The position numbers and the translations under genes are program-made. Under the pieces are notes generated by a model, which worked only from the letters and a program-made list of their open reading frames with translations, was not told the origin of the DNA and ran no database searches. Of a stretch of DNA of 64,000 nucleotides, positions 16,814 through 24,257 are shown piece after piece; within the stretch, counting starts at the first letter, position 1; the number at the start of each line of letters is the position of its first letter. The stretch lies in assembly GCA_029251085.1 (NCBI GenBank), contig JAQXDZ010000146.1, positions 1-64,000 on the forward strand. Reading direction: 5' to 3'. The DNA is from Mariniblastus sp. (lineage in GTDB: Bacteria; Planctomycetota; Planctomycetia; Pirellulales; Pirellulaceae).

Positions 16814-18373
16814 TCATTCGTTGCTGTCGCAGATGTATTCCCGCCAGCTGTCGAGTTGTTCATCTGTCAGGCTGTTGGGGCGTTGGATTTCGTATCGGAA
16901 TGCTTTTTGGGTAGAGCCGCCAACTTTGACTTTAATTTTTAGCCGTCCGTTTTCTTCGTAAGCGAAGCGAACTTCAATCAGTGTGCCAACCTCAAGAGTG
17001 TCTGGCAAATCCCAGATGGCACAGCGGCCTAACTGAGAGCAATCTTCCGGTGTGTTGTTTTCCCCTTCCACGATTTGAACCAAAATTGACTCCTGGTTTT
17101 TGCGATGCGTTTTAAAAACGCGGCGGGCGACAACGGGTAAGGGAGTATTGCGAGGAATGAGCGGCACGACCTTGGCGATTCCAGTTTCCACTTCATTCGC
17201 AACCACCCCGAGAGTATGTGAGTTGACGTTTTTAATTTCGCTTGGGGCAAAGGCGTTGGAGTGCCGGTTCGACAGCATCGCTGCCCGCAACGCAGCTCCG
17301 TGAGCCACGGCCTCATCGGGTGAGAGTGTAGTGTCAGGTTGTTGCCCTGAGAGCGAGGTTAGCATTTCTCGCACGGCTGGCATTCTGGTCGATCCTCCAA
17401 CAAGGATAACTTTATCGATATCAGTCCACGCCAGTTTCGCCGCCTTAAGCGTTTGTCGCACTGTAAAATCAGTTCGGTCGAGTAGATCCAGTGTCATGTC
17501 TTCGAACATGTCCCGGGAAATGTCAGTTTTGATCGAGGAGCTTCCAAAAACGCACTCGACGCTGGCTTTTGAGCGAGAGGACAGAGTTTCTTTGGCGTCC
17601 TTGCAGTCTCGAAGTAGTTTGCCCAGTGCCGTTGAATCCTCGGTTGGATCAATGCCGTAGTTGTCCTTAAAGTTTTTAGCAACATGGTCAATCAACCTTT
17701 GGTCCCAATCCTGACCGCCAAGACGCATGTCTCCATCGGTTGCAATGGTGCGAAATCGATTGACGCCGACTTCCATAACGGTCACGTCAAACGTACCGCC
17801 GCCGAGATCGTAAACCAACACATTGATGGGCTCGGCGACTTTCCCTGAAAGATCAATCCAGCCTGCTTGGTAGCCGTAGGCGACTGCCGCCGCAGTCGGC
17901 TCATTGATAATGTCGAGAACCTTGAGGCCTCCGATGAAGCCAGAGTCCTGTGTTGATTTTCGGCGAACTTCATCGAAATATGCCGGGACTGTGATGACGG
18001 CTTCGTCAAAATTCCCAGCCACACGAGCGGCATCACGTTTCAGTTTATTAAGAATCCAACCTTGAAGTGCTTCGGGAGGGTAACGTCGATCTCCAAAAAC
18101 TTTGTCGTAGACCTGGTTTCCAATTTGGCGTTTGGGGCAGTCGGCAATTTTCTCTAATTCAGTTGCTTTCGCCTTTGCGGCTTCACGACCAACAATCACT
18201 TCATCTTCGTCGAACAGAATGACACTTGGCGTTAATAGATCGCCTTCGGCATTAGGGATGGTCTCTGGCCGCCCGACATCATTCACATGGGCGATGACGC
18301 TAAAGGTGGTACCAAGGTCGATGCCGATGGCGGGTTTAATTGGTGTGTCGTTCATTAAGATATTTTCGCTCAA
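16814..18373 (-). CDS. second Hsp70 family protein, lacking the helical lid
   Basis: 519 residues, against about 640 in DnaK. It has IDLGTTFSVIAHV (18-30), VYDLGGGTFDVTVME (near 186-200) and ILVGGSTRMP (near 314-323), and a substrate-binding beta domain containing IKNVNSHTLGVV and a C-terminal VRFAYEENGRLKIKVKV. The sequence ends soon after that domain with RPNSLTDEQLDSWREYI, so the lid is essentially absent. The phrases AHVNDVGRPE here and AHIDSEGRPL in the gene at 10232-12142 sit at the same place, which suggests the two are paralogues. The gene is alone on its strand. It may be a clamp with looser substrate holding or a regulatory Hsp70; nothing in the context settles this. A start at ATG 18355 (MNDTPIKP) is possible as well. 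Confidence 0.9.
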   Translation of the reverse strand: MSENILMNDTPIKPAIGIDLGTTFSVIAHVNDVGRPETIPNAEGDLLTPSVILFDEDEVIVGREAAKAKATELEKIADCPKRQIGNQVYDKVFGDRRYPPEALQGWILNKLKRDAARVAGNFDEAVITVPAYFDEVRRKSTQDSGFIGGLKVLDIINEPTAAAVAYGYQAGWIDLSGKVAEPINVLVYDLGGGTFDVTVMEVGVNRFRTIATDGDMRLGGQDWDQRLIDHVAKNFKDNYGIDPTEDSTALGKLLRDCKDAKETLSSRSKASVECVFGSSSIKTDISRDMFEDMTLDLLDRTDFTVRQTLKAAKLAWTDIDKVILVGGSTRMPAVREMLTSLSGQQPDTTLSPDEAVAHGAALRAAMLSNRHSNAFAPSEIKNVNSHTLGVVANEVETGIAKVVPLIPRNTPLPVVARRVFKTHRKNQESILVQIVEGENNTPEDCSQLGRCAIWDLPDTLEVGTLIEVRFAYEENGRLKIKVKVGGSTQKAFRYEIQRPNSLTDEQLDSWREYICDSNE

Positions 18374-18695
18374 ATATTTGGTCTTGAGTTATCTTCTCGT
18401 TATTTTGATCGGCCAAGCTCGACTAGCCAAGCCAGTTAAATCCGATTGAGGTGAGTTGATCGCATAATAAAGTCTGAAAACAGGCCATTGTTGACAAGTA
18501 TAGAGCGCAGTTGTGAAGGCTTGCGGGTTACCGAAAGTAATCACGATTTTTGGTTGATGTGGATTGCGAAAGGTCTATGGCACGCAGGATTTTCTTTCAT
18601 TTTTCTTCCGCCAGTAATCCGATACTCTTGATACGCATGGATGGTGTGTAAGTACTCAAGGAGGGATCTTAATTTACCCTGTTGAGGAGAGATCC
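18374..18695. other. spacer upstream of the microprotein
   Basis: Divergent promoter region between the second Hsp70 gene and the small gene at 18696. A TTGACA at 18492-18497 has no good -10 partner. GGATCT (18664-18669) and AGATCC (18690-18695) could pair to form a 6-bp stem whose loop and arm contain the GAGGAG ribosome binding site of the microprotein. Confidence 0.4.
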
Positions 18696-18785
18696 ATGTC
18701 ACTCGAAAGTCTAAATACAGTAATCGCTCTTGGATTTTTTACCGTCTGGCTGATGGTCGGACAGTTTTCATTCATCAAGAGTTAG
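18696..18785 (+). CDS. 29-residue single-span membrane microprotein
   Basis: ATG 18696 opens a 29-codon frame ending in TAG 18783-18785. A strong ribosome binding site (GAGGAG, 18684-18689) lies seven bases before the ATG, better than most genes in this window have. The product is MSLESLNT followed by a hydrophobic stretch (residues 9-26, with ALGFF, WLMVG and FSF) and a Lys-Ser end, so a single membrane span with the basic end presumably inside. A hairpin CGGGCA/TGCCCG follows the stop (18787-18801) but lacks a T-tract. Tiny single-span proteins often serve as subunits or regulators of membrane complexes; nothing here says which one. The next gene is a membrane protease 215 bases downstream. 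Confidence 0.5.
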   Translation: MSLESLNTVIALGFFTVWLMVGQFSFIKS

Positions 18786-18999
18786 CGGGCAGGTTGCCCG
18801 ACGATTCCACTGTTTGCATTATCGCACACGTTCCTGATCACCGATTGTGTCTAGTTCTGCGCTATTGAATTGCCAGAGGGGACTCGGTCAAGGCTGCGCT
18901 GTGCCCCGAACTCGATTTTGAATCGTCTAAGGTCGTGTAGTCAGTGGCAAACGATACATCTTTGGATTTTTAGCGATGCTAAAAACTGATTGAGAAGAG

Positions 19000-20115
19000 G
19001 TGCCCGTAGTCGCCGGACGAGGGTTGGTGTATCCTGAGAGGATGAAGGATAGCGGCGAAAATCCAACCAAAGACTCCGCCTGGAGTGATTCAAAAGATGA
19101 GCAATCTGCGACTAAAGTCTTGCAGCCGAATGGCGGTGCGCGTGTAGCGGAAACCGATCTGGACTACTTGTCAATTTCAAGGCCAGTCGGGCAATATTCG
19201 GTTAAACGAAAAACTGTTTTGCCAATTTGCTTGTTTTTTGCGACTTGCCTATCAACGTTTTGGGTGGGAGTTTCTCTCTGGAACCCTAATTTTTTCGAGC
19301 CGTTTTATCGGGCGATTTCGAGTCCGGGTGCTCAACAAGGGAGCCTTTTAGAAATTCGCCAGATGTTGCTGGCTAATTGGGATACGGGCCTGACCTACAT
19401 GCTGTGCGTCATGCTGATCTTATTGATGCATGAAATGGGGCATTTTATTGCAACGTTGATCTATCGAGTGCCGGCGTCCTATCCATTTTTTTTACCGTTC
19501 CCTGCTAATCCGATTGGAACGCTTGGTGCCGTAATTGGAATGCAGGGTGCTCTAGCAGATCGAAAACAGATATTCGATATTGGAATTGCCGGGCCGTTGG
19601 CAGGTTTGGTGGCTGCTGTGCCAATTGCGTATTTTGGCGTCAGCCAGCTTGATTTAACGGCTCAACCTTACGGTGGATTCGGGTTTCGCTTGCCGGTACT
19701 CCTTGATTGGTTCGCGAAGGTGACCGAAGTTCCCGGTTACGAGACAGGCGATGTGGTTTGGATGAGTCAGCTGAACCCCCTGTTTGTTGCTGGTTGGGTT
19801 GGCATGCTAATCACTGGGCTAAACATGATGCCGATTGGCCAGTTGGACGGTGGGCACATTACATACACTTTGTTTGGTAAGAAAGCACATTGGATAGCTC
19901 AGGCAACGATTGTCTTTGCGATCGCCTACATGGTTTACCACAATAATTTTATGTTGATATTAATGGTGGTTTTATTGTTGTTGATGGGGCCAAACCACCC
20001 GCCCACCCGGGACGATAAAGTGGCGATCGGGCCGTTTCGTTACGGTTTGGGGTTGGCTTCTTTGACGATCCCGTTGCTTTGTTTTCCTCCGCAAATATTT
20101 AAAATTACGTTTTGA
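19000..20115 (+). CDS. site-2 protease family zinc metalloprotease (M50)
   Basis: 371 residues if the GTG at 19000 is used, 357 from ATG 19042. A polar N-terminal tail (to about residue 70) is followed by some seven membrane segments. The zinc site HEMGH lies within a membrane segment (144-148) and the third ligand in GQLDGGH (Asp283), the standard M50 arrangement. GTLGAVIGMQG and LADRKQIFDIGIAGPLAG match the group of S2P enzymes that includes the plant EGY proteins, and there is no PDZ domain as in RseP. It should cut membrane proteins within the bilayer; its substrates are unknown. Both possible starts have purine-rich sequence too close for a good Shine-Dalgarno, so the start is uncertain. 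Confidence 0.9.
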   Translation: MPVVAGRGLVYPERMKDSGENPTKDSAWSDSKDEQSATKVLQPNGGARVAETDLDYLSISRPVGQYSVKRKTVLPICLFFATCLSTFWVGVSLWNPNFFEPFYRAISSPGAQQGSLLEIRQMLLANWDTGLTYMLCVMLILLMHEMGHFIATLIYRVPASYPFFLPFPANPIGTLGAVIGMQGALADRKQIFDIGIAGPLAGLVAAVPIAYFGVSQLDLTAQPYGGFGFRLPVLLDWFAKVTEVPGYETGDVVWMSQLNPLFVAGWVGMLITGLNMMPIGQLDGGHITYTLFGKKAHWIAQATIVFAIAYMVYHNNFMLILMVVLLLLMGPNHPPTRDDKVAIGPFRYGLGLASLTIPLLCFPPQIFKITF

Positions 20116-20142
20116 GTAAAAGCATCGAAGTAAAAGCATCGA
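20115..20142. repeat. 14-bp exact tandem duplication after the protease stop
   Basis: AGTAAAAGCATCGA at 20115-20128 is repeated exactly at 20129-20142, beginning at the last base of the stop codon. Confidence 0.92.
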
Positions 20143-20475
20143 ACGGTAAAAACAATCAAATACTTAAAACATATCGAGTGTGATTGATACTGTTGGGTCG
20201 GGCGGCACGGTGAAATTGGTGTCGGTATGACTGCGGTTCAAATTGCTTGCCGTCCGAATTGTTCGCGGTGGAACCTTCATTCTGATCTTAAGAAGATGCA
20301 ATCTCCCGCTTTTCCGCGAAGGAAATGGTTGCAACGTTCGGTTTGTCTGGCACAATACAGGGGCGATCGGTGAACGATAATCATCTTTCGCTTGTTGCAA
20401 TGGCTGGTTCGTTTCTGAATGCCTGCAACTCACCATTGAACCTATTCGACTCACCCATTTCAAAGACGATAAACT
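20143..20475. other. spacer, about 330 bases, no convincing gene
   Basis: A 118-codon frame on the minus strand crosses this spacer and the first 45 bases of the next gene, but it has no recognisable product and a Ser/Arg/Pro-rich chance-like composition. The region presumably holds the promoter of the gene at 20476; no clear box was found. Confidence 0.45.
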
Positions 20476-21516
20476 ATGGCAAATCCAGCTTTTCACTCTA
20501 GCATTGAAGGTGCTCAGCACGGCCCTAAAGGACTTGATGATTTCCTTGCTTTTGCAAAAGATTCAGGCGCTGCGGGAGCTCAACCTTCCAACTACATGCT
20601 CGAAGCGTCCGAGGACGGGACTAGTTTTAAAACTGCCCAGGAGATACGAGACGCCTTTGAGAAAAATGGCCTCAAGCTAGACGGTATTTCCGCTCACTGC
20701 CCATTTTGGGTGCACACCAGTGCCTGGACTGGAACCAAGTCGGGGCATCCATTTATTCACGGCCCGAATCAAAATTTATCTCCGGACGAGTTGGAGGTTT
20801 GGTATGAAACATACTGCCTTAAATTGATGGACCTTTGCGCTGAACTAGGTGTTAAGATCCTGCCGATGTTTTGGGGCGTTGCGTTTGGTTGGGAGCTTTC
20901 AACTGGTTATCCGTGGGGGTTTTGGGCTGGGCCGGGGTTTGATTTAGTTGAGGCCGGCAAAGAGAGATTTGTTGACAAGACTGCAAAATTACGAGCCCAT
21001 GCTAATAGTCTTGGGATTTACCTCGCACATGAAATTCATCCGGGCACTGCCGCGATGTGTGCGGATGAATTCAACATGCTCGTTGATATTTGTGATGGCG
21101 ATCAATGTCTTGCCGTCAATGCGGATCCCTCCCACTGTTGGGAAGGCGAAGACTGGGAGTCAAGGTTCCTTAAAGTTGGGCCGCGGGTTTATGGGTGTCA
21201 TGTCAAGAATTTTACTATTCACAAAGGTGTGCCACTGAGAAAAATGGAATCTGATTGGCACAATCGTGCGATGCAATTTACAGATCTTGCTACGGGAGAT
21301 TTGAATATGACTCGCTATGCGGAGGTAATGTTGCGGATTGGTTATGCCAAGCGTTACTGTGAAGTCATGGGTACCGAAACTGCACCTTTAGTTGTAGAAG
21401 CTGAAAGTAATTATCGCGACGGCGATGCAACGAGTGCGGATGGGATTGCCTGGGTGCGAGACAACCTTTGTTTTCCGGTTGCCGAGGGATCATTCGAAGA
21501 CGCAATGGGCGCTTAA
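20476..21516 (+). CDS. sugar phosphate isomerase/epimerase family protein
   Basis: 346 residues forming a xylose-isomerase-like TIM barrel (AP endonuclease 2 superfamily). Candidate metal ligands and active-site residues appear at the ends of strands: GISAHCPFW (near 74), LAHEIHPGT (near 184-192, Glu and His), VNADPSHCW (near 213-221, Asp and His) and YGCHVKNF (His). VVEAESNYRD near the C-terminus supplies the usual last Glu. There is no signal peptide, so it is likely cytoplasmic. Related planctomycete proteins are annotated as sugar or inositol catabolism isomerases, but no neighbouring gene defines a substrate. A strong terminator follows at 21580, so it is probably a single-gene transcript. 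Confidence 0.88.
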   Translation: MANPAFHSSIEGAQHGPKGLDDFLAFAKDSGAAGAQPSNYMLEASEDGTSFKTAQEIRDAFEKNGLKLDGISAHCPFWVHTSAWTGTKSGHPFIHGPNQNLSPDELEVWYETYCLKLMDLCAELGVKILPMFWGVAFGWELSTGYPWGFWAGPGFDLVEAGKERFVDKTAKLRAHANSLGIYLAHEIHPGTAAMCADEFNMLVDICDGDQCLAVNADPSHCWEGEDWESRFLKVGPRVYGCHVKNFTIHKGVPLRKMESDWHNRAMQFTDLATGDLNMTRYAEVMLRIGYAKRYCEVMGTETAPLVVEAESNYRDGDATSADGIAWVRDNLCFPVAEGSFEDAMGA

Positions 21517-21579
21517 CGAATCCACTTAAAAAGGATCTTCATCGGCTTCCAGGGTCGATTGAATTTTTTGGATACTTAC

Positions 21580-21615
21580 AGCGGCGGGTAGTTAAAGCTA
21601 CCTGCCGCTTTTTGT
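21580..21615 (+). terminator. rho-independent terminator after the isomerase gene
   Basis: AGCGGCGGGTAG (21580-21591) pairs with CTACCTGCCGCT (21598-21609) with one G-T wobble and a six-base loop, followed by TTTTTGTTG. It ends the transcript of the gene 20476-21516. Confidence 0.9.
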
Positions 21616-21726
21616 TGAGGAGCAAATTGTTGGGAGGTAGAAGGAAGCTGTATTTCCTTCTCCATCAAAATCCTGATAATGGGCGTGGTGCGGTGTTTCT
21701 ATCAAGCGTTTAGTAAAGCCAAATGA

Positions 21727-22518
21727 ATGAATGCAACTTCAGATTTAATCAATGTCCGGCGAGATGGGGCGTGTGGGACAATCGTTCTCAATCGGCCGGA
21801 GCGAAAGAACGCTCTTTCAAGAGAGGTCGTTCAACAGCTTAGCGAAGCATTGGAAGATTTTCATGGCGAGCGATCTGTGCGAGCGGTGATCTTGACGGGA
21901 AGCGGAGATTCTTTCTCTGCGGGAACCGACCTTAGCCAATTGAAGGAAACTGCAGAGTCGAAGAATGCCTTGGAGTTGTGGCATCAAGACTCCCGCGCGT
22001 TCCTCGAGCTGATTGAAAAGATGCTTCGCTTTCCTAAACCAATTATTGCTTCGGTAAATGGTTGGGCGCTTGGCAGTGGTGTTTCATTGGTGCTGGCGTC
22101 TGACATCGTGGTCGGCGGGGTCAGTTCCCGTTTGGGTATGCCGGAGGCTTTGCGCGGTCTTAATCCAGGGATAACAACGCCCTTAATGAGTTTTCGCATC
22201 GGAACAGCGGCGGCTTCGAAAGTGCTGTATTCGGGAGTTCCGGTGACCGCTGAGGATTCGTTGCGTCTTGGGTTGTATCAAGAAGTGGTTGAAGATTCTT
22301 TGGTGTGGGCAAGGTGTTTTGAGATTGCCGGTGCTTGCGCCGCTGGTGCTCGAGAGTCTCATCAAATGACCAAGCAATTGCTCAATGAAACGATCGGCGA
22401 AAATCTATTTACGCAACTGAGTATTGGAACCGCGAATATGGCAGCGGCTCGAACCACGCCGGCGGCGACGGAAGGCATTGCTGCTTTCCTCGAAAAGCGG
22501 GATCCGCAGTGGGATTAG
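21727..22518 (+). CDS. enoyl-CoA hydratase/isomerase (crotonase) family protein
   Basis: 263 residues. Crotonase features: RPERKNALS (23-31), the first oxyanion-hole segment FSAGTDLSQL (63-72), the second, NGWALGSGVSLVLASDIVV (111-129), and MPEALRGLNPG (138-148) where the catalytic Glu of hydratases can lie. The family includes hydratases, isomerases and thioester hydrolases in fatty-acid and other acyl-CoA pathways; the exact reaction is not clear. Three ATGs overlap at 21723-21733; the one at 21727 is in frame. No Shine-Dalgarno sequence. It converges with the DUF971 gene. Confidence 0.9.
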   Translation: MNATSDLINVRRDGACGTIVLNRPERKNALSREVVQQLSEALEDFHGERSVRAVILTGSGDSFSAGTDLSQLKETAESKNALELWHQDSRAFLELIEKMLRFPKPIIASVNGWALGSGVSLVLASDIVVGGVSSRLGMPEALRGLNPGITTPLMSFRIGTAAASKVLYSGVPVTAEDSLRLGLYQEVVEDSLVWARCFEIAGACAAGARESHQMTKQLLNETIGENLFTQLSIGTANMAAARTTPAATEGIAAFLEKRDPQWD

Positions 22519-22535
22519 CTGAAGGTGGAGGCAGG

Positions 22536-22574
22536 CGATTTTAAAATCGAAGTTATTGGATCGAAGCTATTGGA
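22536..22574. repeat. palindrome and 14-bp tandem duplication between convergent genes
   Basis: CGATTTTAAAATCG (22536-22549) is a perfect palindrome. TCGAAGTTATTGGA (22547-22560) is followed by TCGAAGCTATTGGA (22561-22574), one mismatch. The second copy runs into the end of the DUF971 gene on the minus strand. Confidence 0.85.
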
Positions 22575-22917
22575 TCGATTTTAATAGTTCGTACGAATAG
22601 ATGCCTGCACTGTGGCCGTCAGAGAATTGGATATTGTAGGCGTAGTTTCCGACGGGGCTCATTGCCACGATGTCCAGTGGCATGGTTTCCTGGAGTGACA
22701 GAACCGGCAGAATGTTGCTCAGTTTTTTTTCGCCAGCAGCCGATTCATGGGCCGGTTCCATTCGTTTTTCGGTGCAATGGGCGCAGCGGCAATTGTCGCG
22801 GAGTTTTCGAAATGAAATCGTCTGTTCCGTAGAGTCGCTCCATTGGATGAGCAGTTCGCGGTTTTCAGTTTTTTCAAGTCGAACGGGTTGCAGTTCGTCT
22901 GGAGATTGAGATGCCAT
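22567..22917 (-). CDS. DUF971 domain protein
   Basis: 116 residues. The family features are the central Trp-containing ISFRKLRDNCRCAHC (33-48) with Cys-x-x-Cys, and the C-terminal GNYAYNIQFSDGHSAGIYSYELL (89-111). DUF971 corresponds to the N-terminal domain of gamma-butyrobetaine hydroxylase, where it binds zinc; as a stand-alone protein it is often found near Mrp/ApbC iron-sulfur carriers. Function is unknown. It is 75 bases downstream of the cysteine-desulfurase-like gene on the same strand and probably belongs to that operon, which would fit a role in sulfur or iron-sulfur chemistry. Confidence 0.9.
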   Translation of the reverse strand: MASQSPDELQPVRLEKTENRELLIQWSDSTEQTISFRKLRDNCRCAHCTEKRMEPAHESAAGEKKLSNILPVLSLQETMPLDIVAMSPVGNYAYNIQFSDGHSAGIYSYELLKSIQ

Positions 22918-22991
22918 GGAAGCGTCGTTGGAAATAGGTTGGTAGTGGGGCGTTAAAGCCTTATAAGGGTTCAGCCCTATGAGGGTCAGCT

Positions 22992-24257
22992 TTATGAGGA
23001 TCCGACTGAGAGTTGCTTGATAACCTCGATGAGGCGGTCGATTTCCTGGATGGTGTTGTAGTGAACCAGTCCAATTCGCACCATGCCCTCGGGCTCAAAG
23101 CCCATTCTTTCACTGAACTCCAATGCGTAGTAGTTTCCATTCCAAACATAGATTCCATTTTGACTGAGTCGGCTCGCCAGTTCGGCGGGCGGGATGTTTC
23201 GATGTCTGATGGAGAAGGTAGGAAACCGTTCGTCCAGTCGGGCTAAATCGGTGATGCCGTAAATCTCAACCTCTTCAATTTCCGAGAGACCTTCGATCAA
23301 TTTCTGCGAAAGGGTCTGCTCGTATTCAACAATGGCGGAGAACGCTGAGATCAATGCATCGCGTCGATTTGCATTCTGAGCAGCACCGGTTTTTTTTCCA
23401 ATCTCAGCGATATAGTCAACGCAAGCCATGCCGGCAGCGATCGATTCGTGTGACTGCGTACCGGTCATCCAGCGAGTTGGCAGGCGATTGTCTGCCGGGC
23501 GGACTTTAAACGGCTGTAACTCTTCCAAGAGTTCACGCCGCCCCCAAAGCATGCCGAGGTGCGGTCCAAAAAATTTATAGTCAGAACAGGCGAGGAAGTC
23601 GCAATCCCAATCAGCCACATCGATGAGACCGTGCGGTCCATAATGCACGGCATCAAGATAAACTTTGGCGTCGACTTGGTGTGCCATTTCTGCCACGCGT
23701 TTGACGGGGTTAATTCCTCCAGTTGCATTGGAAGCACAGCCAACCGCGACCAGTCGAGTTCTTTCATTTAGCTTGTTACCGAGGTCCTCCATATCGAGCG
23801 TATAGTCGTGAGGGTTGAAGCCAACGAAGTGGACTTTGGCTCCGGCTTCCTCTGCGGCAAGAACCCAGGGTGATATGTTCGCGTCATGGTCGAGGGAGGT
23901 GACAATGATTTCGTCGCCCGATTTCCAAGTTTTTGAGAGCGCTCGGGAGAATGAGAAAGTCAGCGAGGTCATATTTTGCCCAAAGGCGACTTCATCACCG
24001 TCGGTTGCCCCCACAAATTCCGCATGAGCCTGATGGCATTTGTGAAGTAATTCATCACTCTCGACACTTGTTGTAAAGTGTCCGCCATGGTTAGCGTTAC
24101 AGTGAAGTAGATAGTGAGACATCGCGTCGGCAACGCACTGCGGAACCTGGGTTCCCGCGGGGCCATCAAAATAAATTACTGATTGGTCATTCTGCTCGCG
24201 GAGAAGTGCTGGGAATTGTGCTCGGCAAGCGTCGATTAGTTGAGAGTCAAATTTCAT
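22992..24257 (-). CDS. cysteine desulfurase-like aminotransferase class V protein
   Basis: 421 residues, PLP-dependent fold type I. The PLP lysine is Lys228 in CSDYKFFGPHLGMLWG, the ring Asp is Asp202 in YLDAVHY, and the N-terminal DGPAGTQVP (31-39) with HCNANHGG (52-59) matches the VC1184-type group of class V enzymes rather than IscS or SufS. A cysteine in an active-site loop that would accept sulfane sulfur is not evident. Enzymes of this group are of unknown reaction. The start overlaps the end of the upstream ligase gene by four bases (24254-24257), so coupling is likely, and a DUF971 gene follows. Confidence 0.88.
   Translation of the reverse strand: MKFDSQLIDACRAQFPALLREQNDQSVIYFDGPAGTQVPQCVADAMSHYLLHCNANHGGHFTTSVESDELLHKCHQAHAEFVGATDGDEVAFGQNMTSLTFSFSRALSKTWKSGDEIIVTSLDHDANISPWVLAAEEAGAKVHFVGFNPHDYTLDMEDLGNKLNERTRLVAVGCASNATGGINPVKRVAEMAHQVDAKVYLDAVHYGPHGLIDVADWDCDFLACSDYKFFGPHLGMLWGRRELLEELQPFKVRPADNRLPTRWMTGTQSHESIAAGMACVDYIAEIGKKTGAAQNANRRDALISAFSAIVEYEQTLSQKLIEGLSEIEEVEIYGITDLARLDERFPTFSIRHRNIPPAELASRLSQNGIYVWNGNYYALEFSERMGFEPEGMVRIGLVHYNTIQEIDRLIEVIKQLSVGSS

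Noticed and set aside
18787-18801. Hairpin CGGGCA/TGCCCG after the microprotein as a terminator
   Set aside because: The stem is good, but no T-tract follows on either strand.
20164-20520. Minus-strand frame of 118 codons in the spacer before the isomerase gene
   Set aside because: Its first 45 bases lie inside the isomerase gene, its composition is chance-like and it has no ribosome binding site.
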